NCBI GenBank assembly: GCA_017470145.1 | Contig: JAFUFB010000003.1 | Coordinates: forward strand, 124,001-188,000 | DNA length: 64,000 nt | Source of the DNA: Clostridia bacterium | GTDB taxonomy: Bacteria > Bacillota > Clostridia > Christensenellales > Aristaeellaceae | Reading direction: 5' to 3' | Shown: in pieces, positions 51,105 through 60,103 of the stretch | How positions within the stretch are numbered: position 1 is the stretch's first letter | Layout: each line of letters begins with the position of its first letter | Program-made: the position numbers and the translations under genes | Notes under the pieces: generated by a model | Database searches by the model: none | What the model saw: the letters and a program-made list of their open reading frames with translations, nothing else | What the model was told of the DNA's origin: nothing

Positions 51105-52135
51105 TGGAAATGCAGGTGAATGGAAATAAGAGCGGCTATGTGCCTCAGCCTGGAGATTTTACCTTCCTGCCGGATCGGGATATCGCTACGGACAAAAACT
51201 TTGCCTCCATCAGCTATTGGAAGGGCGTCGCGATTCATTTCTTCAAGGATAAGAAGGCGGTCATTGGGCTGATCATTATCGTGGCCATCATCCTGCTGAG
51301 TATCTTTGGCCCGATGATCAACAGCTACGGCTACCGGGACATCGTGTCCTTCCGGAATGAGAACAACAAAAAGGTGGTGGCGAAGGGAATTGCCCCCCGC
51401 ATCCCGGCCCTGCACCAAATGCTCACCGGCGAGAGCTATGAGGATGATTTCGCCGAGCGGACCTTCCTTTTTGGTACGGACGATTTGGGACGGGACCTGT
51501 GGACCCGAACCTGGTACGGCGCCCGGGTATCTCTGATCATTGCCTTTGTAACGATCTTTATCGACATGCTGATTGGCATGAGCTATGGTTTGATTTCCGG
51601 GTATTTTGGCGGAGTGACGGATCAGTTCATGCAGCGCTTTGTGGAAATCGCTAACTCCGTTCCCCGGCTGGTCATTGTCTCCGTGCTGGCCATCTTCATG
51701 CCCAAGGGCATGGGGCTGGTTATCGTGGCATTGCTGTTGACCGAATGGATTGGCATGAGCAAAATCGCCCGAGCGGAGATGCTCAAGACGAAGGAACAGG
51801 AATATGTACTGGCCAGCCGGACCCTGGGGGCGCAGAACGGGCATATCATCTTCAAACAGATCCTGCCCAACACCATTGGACCCATCATTACCCAGGTGAT
51901 GTTCTCCATCCCCACAGCCATCTTCACGGAAGCCTTCCTGAGCTTTGTGGGCGTAGGTATTGCCCTGCCGCAGTGCTCGGTGGGTACCTTGATTGAGGAC
52001 GGATTCAACAACATTACGACGCTGCCCTATCAGATTCTGCCGCCCATTTTGGTGCTGGCGCTGCTGATGCTGGGCTTCAACTTCATTGGCGATGGGCTGC
52101 GGGAAGCCTTGGCGCCGAAGCTGGAAGATATGTAA
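51104..52135 (+). CDS. oppC: Oligopeptide ABC transporter permease OppC
   Basis: A 343-residue permease with the long N-terminal cytoplasmic region of OppC (about 55 residues) before the first helix (AVIGLIIIVAIILLSIFGPM). Family markers are FLFGTDDLGRDLWTRTWYGA, LIIAFVTIFIDMLIGMSYGL, the coupling loop EYVLASRTLGAQNGHIIFKQ and FNFIGDGLREALAPKLEDM at the C-terminus. It overlaps the oppB stop by one base and is followed by oppD. Confidence 0.93.
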   Translation: MEMQVNGNKSGYVPQPGDFTFLPDRDIATDKNFASISYWKGVAIHFFKDKKAVIGLIIIVAIILLSIFGPMINSYGYRDIVSFRNENNKKVVAKGIAPRIPALHQMLTGESYEDDFAERTFLFGTDDLGRDLWTRTWYGARVSLIIAFVTIFIDMLIGMSYGLISGYFGGVTDQFMQRFVEIANSVPRLVIVSVLAIFMPKGMGLVIVALLLTEWIGMSKIARAEMLKTKEQEYVLASRTLGAQNGHIIFKQILPNTIGPIITQVMFSIPTAIFTEAFLSFVGVGIALPQCSVGTLIEDGFNNITTLPYQILPPILVLALLMLGFNFIGDGLREALAPKLEDM

Positions 52136-52148
52136 GGAGGGAAAGGAC

Positions 52149-53258
52149 ATGAGCGAAGCAAAGGTCGTAGGGAATCCCTCCGCGAACAAGAAAATCCTGG
52201 ATATCAAAAACCTGGATATCTCCTTCCAGACCAACGCGGGCGTCATTCACGCCATTCGCGGGGTCAATCTGGACCTGTGCAAGGGAGAGACGGTGGCGAT
52301 TGTGGGGGAGAGCGGATCCGGGAAATCCGTGACCATGAAGGCGGTGATGGGGCTGTTGGACAGCAACGCCACCGTCAATAGCGGAGAAATTCTGTATACC
52401 TATACGGATGAAAAGGGGCAGGAAGCGACGGTGGATCTGCTGAAACTGCCGAAGAAACAGCTGCGACAGAATTTCAACGGGCAGCGTATCGCCATGGTGT
52501 TTCAGGACCCCATGACCAGCCTGGACCCCACCATGACCATCGGGAAGCAGATTATGGAAAGCATGTTTCTGCATCTGCAGATGGACAAGGAGGCGGCAAA
52601 GGCCCGGGCCCTGGAGCTGCTGGAGCTGGTGGGCATTCCGGACGCGGAGAAACGCTTCAAGAATTATCCGCACCAGCTGTCCGGCGGCATGCGGCAGCGG
52701 GTGGTTATCGCTATTGCCCTGAGCGCGAACCCGGATATCCTGATCTGCGATGAGCCCACCACCGCCCTGGATGTGACGATTCAGGCGAGAATCCTGGAGC
52801 TGATTATGGAAATTCAGCAGAAGATGGGCTTGAGCGTGGTTTATATCACCCATGACCTGGGGGTAGTGGCGAAGGTGGCGGACTATGTGGACGTCATGTA
52901 CGCGGGCAAAATCGTGGAAGTGGGCAATGTGAACGAAATTTTCTTCGAACCCAAGCATCCCTACACCTGGGGCTTGCTTTCCGCCATGCCGGACCTGGAA
53001 ACTGACGACGATCGCCTGTATTCCATCCCCGGCAGCCCGCCGAACCTGCTGCGGGAGCCCAAGGGAGATGCGTTTGCAGCCCGGAACCAGTTCGCCCTGG
53101 CGATCGATGAAAAAGCGGAGCCGCCGCTGTTCCAGATCAGCCCGACCCATTGGGCGGCGACCTGGCTGCTGCATCCGGACGCGCCGAAGGTGGAGATGCC
53201 ACCGGAGCTGGTGGCGCGCTTGGCCCGGGCCAGGAAGGAGGCGGAGAAATACCTATGA
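52149..53258 (+). CDS. oppD: Oligopeptide ABC transporter ATPase OppD
   Basis: A 369-residue ATPase powering the peptide importer. Walker A GESGSGKS, signature LSGGMRQR, Walker [13 protein letters not shown] and the switch His (ITHDLGVV) are intact; the C-terminal oligopeptide/dipeptide domain shows [20 protein letters not shown]. The C-terminal tail beyond it is longer than usual and has a single cysteine-free segment where many OppD proteins have a cysteine cluster. ATG 52149 follows AAGGAGG. It overlaps oppF by 4 nt. Confidence 0.94.
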   Translation: MSEAKVVGNPSANKKILDIKNLDISFQTNAGVIHAIRGVNLDLCKGETVAIVGESGSGKSVTMKAVMGLLDSNATVNSGEILYTYTDEKGQEATVDLLKLPKKQLRQNFNGQRIAMVFQDPMTSLDPTMTIGKQIMESMFLHLQMDKEAAKARALELLELVGIPDAEKRFKNYPHQLSGGMRQRVVIAIALSANPDILICDEPTTALDVTIQARILELIMEIQQKMGLSVVYITHDLGVVAKVADYVDVMYAGKIVEVGNVNEIFFEPKHPYTWGLLSAMPDLETDDDRLYSIPGSPPNLLREPKGDAFAARNQFALAIDEKAEPPLFQISPTHWAATWLLHPDAPKVEMPPELVARLARARKEAEKYL

Positions 53259-54193
53259 GCGAAATCAATCTGAAGGAGCCTTTGCTCCAGGTGCAGAATT
53301 TGGTGCAGCATTTTCCCATTTCCCGATCCTTCACGGTGAAGGCGGTAAACGGCGTTTCTTTCTACATCCGCCCGGGAGAAACCTATGGGCTGGTAGGGGA
53401 GAGCGGCTCCGGGAAAACCACCATCGGCCGCAGCGTGATTCGGCTGTATAACCCCACTGGGGGCCAGATGCTGTTTCAGGGACAGGATATTACGGGAAAG
53501 CTGGACGGAAAAACTCGGGAGATGCTGCGGAAGGATATGCAGATGATCTTCCAGGACCCCATGGCTAGCTTGAACCCGCGGAAAAAGGTAGAGGATATCA
53601 TCGGCGAAGGGTTGGAGATCCATCATATTGGCGCTTCCAAGCAGGAGCGGCAGGCTTTGATTGGCGATATGCTCAAGAAGGTGGGGCTGAGCCCGGAGCA
53701 TGCCGCCAGATATCCCCATCAGTTCTCTGGAGGGCAGCGCCAGCGGGTGGGCATTGCCCGGGCGCTGATCATGAACCCGAAGCTGATCATTGCGGACGAG
53801 TGCATTTCCGCCTTGGATGTGTCTATTCAGGCTCAGGTGGTCAATCTGATGAAGGATATTCAGGAGGAGACTCACTGCGCCTATCTGTTCATCGCCCATG
53901 ATCTGAGTATGGTGAAGTACATTTCGGACAGGATAGGTGTGCTGCATCTGGGATACATGGTGGAGTCGGGTACGAAGGAGGAGATTTTTTCCAATCCCGT
54001 GCACCCCTACACCAAATCCCTGCTGAGCGCGATTCCTCATCCGAACCCAGAGGTGGAAAAGCGTCGGAAGGCCATCACCTATGATTATGCCTCCAGTGGC
54101 CTGGATTATGCCGCGGGCACGGAGCATAACGTGGGAGGGACCCACACGGTGCTGGGGACGGACGAAGACATCCGGAGATGGCAGAAACAGTGA
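53255..54193 (+). CDS. oppF: Oligopeptide ABC transporter ATPase OppF
   Basis: A 312-residue second ATPase of the importer: LVQHFPISRSFTVKAVNGVS, Walker A GESGSGKT, signature FSGGQRQR, Walker B LIIADECISALD and HDLSMVKYISDRIGVLHLGY are intact. ATG at 53255 overlaps the oppD stop (ATGA); the upstream open frame lies inside oppD. The C-terminus ends about 30 residues past the usual SAIPHPNP. The truncated oppB copy starts 58 nt later. Confidence 0.93.
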   Translation: MSEINLKEPLLQVQNLVQHFPISRSFTVKAVNGVSFYIRPGETYGLVGESGSGKTTIGRSVIRLYNPTGGQMLFQGQDITGKLDGKTREMLRKDMQMIFQDPMASLNPRKKVEDIIGEGLEIHHIGASKQERQALIGDMLKKVGLSPEHAARYPHQFSGGQRQRVGIARALIMNPKLIIADECISALDVSIQAQVVNLMKDIQEETHCAYLFIAHDLSMVKYISDRIGVLHLGYMVESGTKEEIFSNPVHPYTKSLLSAIPHPNPEVEKRRKAITYDYASSGLDYAAGTEHNVGGTHTVLGTDEDIRRWQKQ

Positions 54194-54250
54194 AAGCAGC
54201 CGACGGATTCGAGAAGCAAAGGCTGATTTTCGCGGAAGGAGGAGACGATC

Positions 54251-54585
54251 TTGACCCGGTTTTTAGTGAAACGAATTGGGATGATGATCGTAACGTTATT
54301 GTGGGGGTGACGATTCCTTCTTTCGTTATCGCCACGGGGCTGATTTATTTCTTTTCCTTCAAATTAGGCTGGATCCCCGTTTACGGCGTGGACAAATGGC
54401 AGGGCTACATCCTGCCGGTCATTGCCATGGGCGGATATTCTGTCAGCTTCCTGACCCGGCTGATGCGCTCCTCCCTGCTGGATGTCATGGGCCAGGATTA
54501 TATCCGGACAGCCCGGGCCAAGGGAATCAGCGAAACCCGGGTGATTCTGAAGCACGCGCTGCGAAATGCTCTGATCCCTGTGATC
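54251..54585 (+). pseudogene. Internally deleted and truncated second OppB-type permease
   Basis: A TTG start at 54251 with AGGAGGAG upstream encodes LTRFLVKRIGMMIVTLLWG, a normal OppB N-terminus, then stops at 54310. In another frame from 54301 the sequence continues with VGVTIPSFVIATGLIYFFSF up to LRNALIPVI at 54585, i.e. the middle of OppB. The region between (normally about 80-100 residues) is deleted with a frame change, and the C-terminal third is missing. It is the start of what was probably a second peptide-transporter gene set. Confidence 0.85.
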
Positions 54586-54641
54586 AAATGGCCTGCTGCT
54601 GAAGACTGCTTATGTTGCGGAATAATCCGCAGGACGAATCT

Positions 54642-54673
54642 GCGGCCCGCCACGTGCCTGGCAGGCCGCTTTT
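54642..54673 (+). terminator. Terminator after the permease remnant
   Basis: GCGGCC/GGCCGC outer arms with GCC/GGC inside (54642-54669) and TTTT; an alternative CCGCAG/CTGCGG hairpin overlaps the first arm. Confidence 0.6.
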
Positions 54674-54685
54674 CAGGAGGAGAAT

Positions 54686-54762
54686 ATGACGGAATGTGTT
54701 ATCAAAATGGCGGATGGACAGGAGATGCGCTTTGAGCTCTTCCCGGACAAAGCTCGCATTTC
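54686..54762 (+). pseudogene. 5' fragment of a cyclophilin-type peptidyl-prolyl isomerase gene
   Basis: After AGGAGGAG, ATG 54686 encodes MTECVIKMADGQEMRFELFP then DKARI, the normal first strand of a cyclophilin. Homology then stops; the frame runs on into the tnpV gene without further match. It appears to have been cut by insertion of the element carrying tnpV. Confidence 0.55.
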
Positions 54763-54865
54763 TTTTCATAAGGAACTAATCGTCACAACCAACACTCATG
54801 AGTCGGCAGAGCGTAGTGCTCAAAGTATCTCACAGCAATTACGACCAGAAAATGAGGAGGTAAAG

Positions 54866-55246
54866 ATGATGAAGTCCCTATTTGAAGAGCATGGCGGTAC
54901 CTATACCCTTGGCAAAGATGGAATGTATTATCCTAACCTGGCTTTAGATGATAATGACCGTCGTCCTATTGGGAGATGGGGCAGGATGCACCATAAATAC
55001 CTGGAAGCTGAGCACCCTGGCTTGTATGAACAACTCATTCTGAATGGAACGCTCCACAGGCACCTGGCTGACGCAAATGAAAGAGCTGCGGTGATGATGG
55101 CACAGCTTACAGAACAGATGACCAAGCAGGAACACATCACTGAACATCTGAAAGCAAGGCAGCCGATGGAATGGGTCGGCAAGATGAACAGCATCAGAAA
55201 CCGGGCAGAAGAAATCATCCTCGAAGAAATCATCAATACACTATAA
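54866..55246 (+). mobile_element. tnpV: TnpV, transposon-encoded protein (Tn4451 family)
   Basis: The 126 residues beginning MMKSLFEEHGGTYTLGKDGM match TnpV proteins of Tn4451-like elements: PIGRWGRMHHKYLEAEHPGL, LNGTLHRHLADANERAAVMM and the conserved C-terminus PMEWVGKMNSIRNRAEEIIL. GAGGAGG lies before the double ATG at 54866/54869. No recombinase (TnpX) or ends were recognised nearby, so this is probably a remnant or part of a small element. The base composition is visibly more AT-rich than the flanking genes. A terminator follows. Confidence 0.8.
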
Positions 55247-55254
55247 ACTGCATT

Positions 55255-55295
55255 GCCGCTGGCCGGATCACGAAGATTAGGCCAGCGGCTTTTTT
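55255..55295 (+). terminator. Rho-independent terminator after tnpV
   Basis: GCCGCTGGCC (55255-55264) and GGCCAGCGGC (55280-55289) with six T following. The stretch from 55296 to 55472 holds nothing recognised. Confidence 0.8.
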
Positions 55296-55472
55296 CATCG
55301 CTTCAAAATCATACTATATATTGTTACAGAGAGAACATCTCATGCACAATATGTGGTATGGCCATGCACCTTTTTTGATTCTAAGCCCGCTGAAACGGCA
55401 AGGTAATATAATTCCTTATTTTCATGAATGAAAAACGGTCTCAGGGCAAAATCCATGTTTAAAGCCCTCGTT

Positions 55473-55649
55473 TCAATATCCCCACGTCAGCAGCTGCCAT
55501 CCGCCGTCCGCAGTACGGGCCAGCCACCACTGCCAGTTGGTATATTCTTTGTCGGCTTCCCAGGCTTCGTCATCTCCCGGCCGGAGCGGGGAGTGGAAAT
55601 CGCTGATGAATTCCGCCACCTGAACATAGCCCTGTCCTTCGTCAAGCTC
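55473..55649 (-). pseudogene. 3' fragment of an unidentified gene
   Basis: In one minus-strand frame the sequence reads from GAG just after the permease stop codon as ELDEGQGYVQVAEFISDFHS to NWQWWLARTADGGWQLLTWG-Tyr-stop. There is no start codon or ribosome site; it is continuous in frame with the preceding gene's stop. It looks like the C-terminus of a small domain protein, joined here by deletion. Confidence 0.55.
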
Positions 55650-56948
55650 TCATCGTTTATCCTTGTCGATGAACTCAAGCGTAATCATGGAAAGCAGCGC
55701 AAAAGCAAACACGAAAACGGCCAACTGCGCCCAGTAATCAACGATATTTTCTATCGTGCAGTCATAATCCGGATTATAGCTGACCGCCGCCGCTTTTTCT
55801 TCCAGGAATGCTTTTACTCTTTCTTCGCCCACCATGTCCAGCACCTTGCCCACCGAGGTGCGAACGGTGATTTCCTGATCGCGCCGGGCCTGCACATCTG
55901 GATTGTTGGCCAGATAATCCACCGCTTCCCCGATGGTGAACCTGCCGCCCATTTCCATATTCCCATACTTTTCCATGAGACCGGCCGCGTCCATGGCTTC
56001 CAGCACGTCTTCAACGGTGAAGCCCTCCAGCAATGGCTCCTTTTTCAGGTCTCCAAAGGTTGCGGAGCTTTCCAGCGCGGTTTTCAGTTCTCCCAGCGTC
56101 ACCACCTGGCCAATTTCTTTTGCCCGCAGCTCCGCGACGGCGGGGTTATCATCCGCTTGCAATATATCCAGCACTTGGCCCACTGTAAAGGTGCCGCCAA
56201 TTTCACTGTCCCGCATTTTGCCGACCATGCTGGCGATGGAAGCATAGGGACGGTTGTTGGCGTCGGCATGGGCGGCGATCACCTTGAGACCGGGATTGGA
56301 AATCGTGAAATGGGTCAGCGTTTCCGTCCAGGCAGGCAGCGTCAGCATCCCGCCGGAGAAAACCAGCTGGAAAATCAGCACGAAGGGCATGATGGTCATG
56401 GCCGTCGTGGTGTTTTTTGCCAGGGTGGATACCCACAGGGACATCATATCCGAAGCATAGGTGATCAGGAACATGGAGATCATGAAATCCACGGCAAACA
56501 GCGGCGTCACTATACCATCCGAGGGATACCTGACGCCCACCAGCTGCGTCACGTACAGGGTGACTGCCGTCTGCGCCAGGCACAGCAGGGCCTGGTACAG
56601 CATATGGGATACGATATAAGAGGAAATGTGCATCCCAGAGCGATGTTCCCGCTTGATCACGTCCCGCTCCCGGCAGATGACCTGGATCGAATTAAAGCAC
56701 CCGTTCCAGATGCACACGCACACCATAGCAAATGCGCCCATGATGGTGCCTTCCATGTTCAGGAACATCCTCTTGCGAATGACCATGCCTACCAGACCGG
56801 CAATCAGCGCCGCCATGGGCAGCACTTTCCAGTCGTTCTGGTAAATGAACATCCGAAGCATCTTGCCCAGATAGATCAGCACCTGTGCGCCGCGCCCGCG
56901 ATGGCGTATCGTCATCCGGCGCTGGGTATTTCCATTCACTTCAGACAC
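55650..56948 (-). CDS. ABC-2/ABCG-type exporter permease with repeat-bearing extracellular loop
   Basis: A 432-residue membrane protein: about five helices in the first 235 residues (LPMAALIAGLVGMVIRKRMF, FVLIFQLVFSGGMLTLPAW), then about 170 polar residues before a last helix near 408-425 (LAVFVFAFALLSMITLEFID). The polar loop contains two related units, GGTFTVGQVLDILQADDNPA and GGRFTIGEAVDYLANNPDVQ, each followed by an R-x-x-E-I segment. ABCG-like permeases usually have a shorter loop here. It starts 1 nt after the ATPase gene stop, so the two form an exporter. Substrate unknown. Confidence 0.8.
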   Translation of the reverse strand: MSEVNGNTQRRMTIRHRGRGAQVLIYLGKMLRMFIYQNDWKVLPMAALIAGLVGMVIRKRMFLNMEGTIMGAFAMVCVCIWNGCFNSIQVICRERDVIKREHRSGMHISSYIVSHMLYQALLCLAQTAVTLYVTQLVGVRYPSDGIVTPLFAVDFMISMFLITYASDMMSLWVSTLAKNTTTAMTIMPFVLIFQLVFSGGMLTLPAWTETLTHFTISNPGLKVIAAHADANNRPYASIASMVGKMRDSEIGGTFTVGQVLDILQADDNPAVAELRAKEIGQVVTLGELKTALESSATFGDLKKEPLLEGFTVEDVLEAMDAAGLMEKYGNMEMGGRFTIGEAVDYLANNPDVQARRDQEITVRTSVGKVLDMVGEERVKAFLEEKAAAVSYNPDYDCTIENIVDYWAQLAVFVFAFALLSMITLEFIDKDKR

Positions 56949-56949
56949 T

Positions 56950-58308
56950 TTACGCCACCTCCTTCGCGTATTTCATGACGAACTCGTCTGCCAGGCCGTC
57001 GCCGCCCTCCTCCTTGCGATTGACGGACTTGACGATCTGCTCCATTTTCTCCCGCCCGAAAAACCTGCGCGCTTCCTCAATGCTGCCGTAATAGGCCAGC
57101 CGGCCGGTGCGGGCGCTGTCCTTGGCCAGCACGATCACGTCGTCGAACAGGTCGATCACGCGGTCCGGCGTGTGGGTGATGACGATAACGATCTTGCCGG
57201 TATCGGCGATTTTGCGGAGCTGCTGGAACAGCTCTCTCGCCATGACGCCGTCCAGGCCGCTGTCCGGCTCATCCAGGATGAACAGGGAGGGATTGCTGAT
57301 GAACTCCATGGAAATGGACAGGCGTTTCTTCTGCCCGCCCGAAAGCTTTTCCACCAGGTTGTTTTTCACGGGGAGCAGGCCGAAAATCTCCATCACCTCG
57401 TGGACACGAGCCCTGCGCTGCTCTGAGGAGACCTCCTTGGGCAGGCGGAGCCTGGCCGCGTCCATCAAGGTGTTCAGCACGGTGTCCTTGCCCCGCATCA
57501 TTTCAGACTGCGGCACAAAGCCCACCTCATACTGCATCTTTTTATAGTGCTTATACAGGTTGGTTCCGTTCAGCAGCACCTCGGCTTTCGCCTTCTCATA
57601 GCCGTTGATGGCGTTCAGATAGGTGGTTTTGCCCGCACCGGAACCGCCAAGCAGAAGCACCATGTGCCCCTGGGGAATGGCCATGTGGATGTCGCGCAAA
57701 AGCACCTTCTTTTTGAAGAACTCCGTGGCGCTGCGCTCGGTCAGGTTCACGGTCAGACCTTCATCCATCACCGTGGCGCTGCCGTGGGTTGCCAGGCGGG
57801 CCATTTCAGTCCTGAAATCCTCCACCTTCCAGGCGGGCTGGTACTTCTTGCCAAAGCCCCAGAGCAGCGCCGGAATGAAGGACGCATAGGGCACCGCCCA
57901 CAGCCATATCCAGCGCTTGCGCACGCCGTAGACCTCGGTCAAACCGGCATATACACGGATCGAATAAATCAATGTGATCAACCCCAGGATCAGGGTGGCG
58001 ATCACAGTCATAATATGACCGGCAGATAAATCCGCATCGTTGACGGAAAGAAACAGGCTGATCACCTGCAGCACGATGCTGCCGAATGAGACAAGGGAAT
58101 ACACCGGCCCCTCGGATTCACGCCCGGCGCAGCACGCCAGCTGGTATTCTCTCGCGCCGGGAATCAGCGCCCACCAGCCCTTGATGCCGGATTTTTCAAG
58201 CATCCTCCAAATACCGGCTATGAAGAGGACAGACGTAATGACGCCGAAGACCGAAGTGCTTCCGGTGAAGATGGTCAGCAATACTTGGATTGCCAGCATT
58301 TCACTCAC
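56950..58308 (-). CDS. Fusion of a DUF5684-like membrane domain and an ABCG-type ATPase
   Basis: A 452-residue protein. Residues 1-165 form a membrane domain with about four helices, resembling DUF5684 (IWRMLEKSGIKGWWALIPGA, GLTEVYGVRKRW), and residues 185-450 an ABC ATPase: Walker A LGGSGAGKTTYLNAINGYE, signature KLSGGQKKRLSISMEF, Walker B LFILDEPDSGLDG and VITHTPDR. The signature and Q-rich helical sequences are of the ABCG/WHITE class. AAGGAG lies before the ATG. It pairs with the permease downstream; fusion of an extra membrane domain to the ATPase is uncommon. Confidence 0.8.
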   Translation of the reverse strand: MSEMLAIQVLLTIFTGSTSVFGVITSVLFIAGIWRMLEKSGIKGWWALIPGAREYQLACCAGRESEGPVYSLVSFGSIVLQVISLFLSVNDADLSAGHIMTVIATLILGLITLIYSIRVYAGLTEVYGVRKRWIWLWAVPYASFIPALLWGFGKKYQPAWKVEDFRTEMARLATHGSATVMDEGLTVNLTERSATEFFKKKVLLRDIHMAIPQGHMVLLLGGSGAGKTTYLNAINGYEKAKAEVLLNGTNLYKHYKKMQYEVGFVPQSEMMRGKDTVLNTLMDAARLRLPKEVSSEQRRARVHEVMEIFGLLPVKNNLVEKLSGGQKKRLSISMEFISNPSLFILDEPDSGLDGVMARELFQQLRKIADTGKIVIVITHTPDRVIDLFDDVIVLAKDSARTGRLAYYGSIEEARRFFGREKMEQIVKSVNRKEEGGDGLADEFVMKYAKEVA

Positions 58309-58358
58309 TCCTTTTCTCGCTTGATGGATGGAATCGCTCTGATTGAAAAATCAAAAGC

Positions 58359-59204
58359 TCAGTCGTCCTTTTTCCCCGCAAACTGCATCAGCAGATCGAG
58401 GATCTTGAGGTAAATCCAGATCACGGTAAAGACGAGGCCAAAGGCGGCGCTCCACTCATATTCCTTCGGATAGCCTTCCTTCACGCAGGTATCGATCAGG
58501 GCGAAATCGCTGATCAGGAACAGAGCCGCCAAAACCAGACCGATCACATCCATTACAATGCTGATCGTAGGGTTTTGCAGCATGGTCTCAACGAAGGGCC
58601 GAGTGGCAGGGATCAATGTCCCCAGGAAGCCGAGCGCGCCGAAGCCGATGGAACCCAGCAGCAGCGCCAACAGGACGGTGCGGAACTTCTTTCCGGCTTT
58701 TACGATCCCGGAGGAATATAGCCAGCTCATCACGGCGACCACCGCAACGGTGAGCAGCAGCGCCTCAAGGCCAAGATACTCGTATCCCGTCAGCACCTTG
58801 AAAACAAGGAAGGAGATCACATAGCCCTGGCTGGCGGCGTACAGCGTCCCTGTAACGGGGATCGTCCTGCGGGCGAAGATGCCGAGCAGCTCGCAGATCA
58901 GGCCGACCACGAGCACCGCGCCTACGATCACGGTCTCCTTCATGGAGAGCAAAACAGTGAATTTTTCATAGATCGTCACGGTTTGCCACACGGGTTCCCC
59001 GGCCATGGCGGCCTTAACCAGGAGCTGCGCAACCATGCCAACCAGGGTCACCAGCAGGAAGTAAAGGGTTTTTGTCGCAATGCCGGCGTAGGTTGCCGCA
59101 TTGGCTTCCGTTCTCTCGGATACCTTGCTCAGGCGGGACAGCACGGGGTTGGAATGCACGATGGTACGGTTTTCCTTTCTTTCACGGGGCAGGGCGCTGT
59201 TCAT
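58359..59204 (-). CDS. Bax inhibitor-1/YccA-family membrane protein
   Basis: A 281-residue protein with a cytoplasmic N-terminus of about 50 residues and seven helices. ATYAGIATKTLYFLLVTLVG, SQGYVISFLVFKVLTGYEYL and the C-terminal ALFLISDFALIDTCVKEGYP with KEYEWSAAFGLVFTVIWIYL match the Bax inhibitor-1/YccA (BaxI_1) family; members are membrane pH/Ca-linked stress proteins. Expression with the exporter genes suggests a role in envelope or export stress (inference). Confidence 0.85.
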   Translation of the reverse strand: MNSALPRERKENRTIVHSNPVLSRLSKVSERTEANAATYAGIATKTLYFLLVTLVGMVAQLLVKAAMAGEPVWQTVTIYEKFTVLLSMKETVIVGAVLVVGLICELLGIFARRTIPVTGTLYAASQGYVISFLVFKVLTGYEYLGLEALLLTVAVVAVMSWLYSSGIVKAGKKFRTVLLALLLGSIGFGALGFLGTLIPATRPFVETMLQNPTISIVMDVIGLVLAALFLISDFALIDTCVKEGYPKEYEWSAAFGLVFTVIWIYLKILDLLMQFAGKKDD

Positions 59205-59309
59205 TGTGAATGCCTCCTATGTTCATTTTTTCATCGCAGGTTTATGGCGAAGCTGTGTTTGGCTCCTCATCTTCGCATGGTTGCTTTTCTCCCTTTTTGG
59301 GTGCAAGGA

Positions 59310-60005
59310 TCAAGTTGATTGCGCCACCGCGCGCACTTTTTTGATCGTCCGGAAGGTATAGATCATGCCCAGGGTCAGCATGGCGACAAGAAGCACGCCG
59401 CCCGCAATCTGGGCCGATGTCGATTTTTCCATGCCAAGGAAATAACTGATCAAATCCAATCCGGTGTCCCAGCATCCATGGAAGAGAAAGGGCACGACTG
59501 TCGCCATCAGCAGTTCTTTGGAGCTCCGGGTCTTTTCATATTCAAACCAGTGTCCGCCCTGATTGAACTGCCACGTGATATGCATGGGGATGAGCAGTCC
59601 GACGATCACCGCCGCGACATTTCCCAAAACAGCCTTTTCTACCACGCCATACACCAGACCGATCAGCCCGGCAATCATGATATAGTCGATTTTCCTTTGG
59701 AGCTTGAGCTTTCGCTTTGCCAGCAGAAAGCCGGTCAGCTTGAAAAACTCCTCCAACAGAGCGGCACGGAGAAAATCGGAGATAATTTCCCTGACCAATT
59801 CTCCCTCCTGCGGCGTGCCGATCACAGCGTCCCAGGCGATTTCCGTCGTGATGATCAAAAGACAAGCGTACAAAAAGCCATACACCAGGGCGGCTTGCGT
59901 GTAATCGCTTTTGCGAAGCGTTCTGTTTTCACCCTGGGATCGGATGCCCGGCAAGTACCAAAGCACTGAAATAATCATGGCAAGCGGAATACCAATGAAT
60001 GCCAT
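59310..60005 (-). CDS. PrsW-like intramembrane glutamic protease
   Basis: A 231-residue protein with about six helices and the PrsW/CAAX-protease-like motifs: LLEEFFKLTGFLLA (E-E-x-x-K), VYGVVEKAVLG and FHGCWDTGLDLISYF (H-x-x-x-D). PrsW clips anti-sigma factors in B. subtilis; relatives also occur in bacteriocin loci. It lies in a minus-strand block with exporters, so precursor processing or immunity is possible, but no substrate is visible in the window. Confidence 0.75.
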   Translation of the reverse strand: MAFIGIPLAMIISVLWYLPGIRSQGENRTLRKSDYTQAALVYGFLYACLLIITTEIAWDAVIGTPQEGELVREIISDFLRAALLEEFFKLTGFLLAKRKLKLQRKIDYIMIAGLIGLVYGVVEKAVLGNVAAVIVGLLIPMHITWQFNQGGHWFEYEKTRSSKELLMATVVPFLFHGCWDTGLDLISYFLGMEKSTSAQIAGGVLLVAMLTLGMIYTFRTIKKVRAVAQST

Positions 60006-60057
60006 AAAGACGTCTCCTTACCCTTGTCAATGCGTCGTTTCCTCAAAACATAGAATG

Positions 60058-60094
60058 AGCCTGTGATCCGGACAAGCCAGACCACAGGCTTTTC
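60058..60094. terminator. Weak stem-loop between the lipoprotein and PrsW-like genes
   Basis: AGCCTGTG (60058-60065) pairs with CACAGGCT (60083-60090). TTTT follows only on the plus strand; in the gene direction the T-run is poor, so read-through is likely. Confidence 0.4.
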
Positions 60095-60103
60095 TCAAGC
60101 AAA

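Noticed and set aside
54178..54735. 185-residue open frame treated as an intact permease
   Set aside because: It starts inside oppF, holds only the middle of OppB, and ends in unrelated sequence; called as a pseudogene instead.
55428..56978. 516-residue plus-strand open frame opposite the ABCG-like permease
   Set aside because: His/Gln-rich shadow translation; the minus-strand frame has membrane helices, a ribosome site and operon context.
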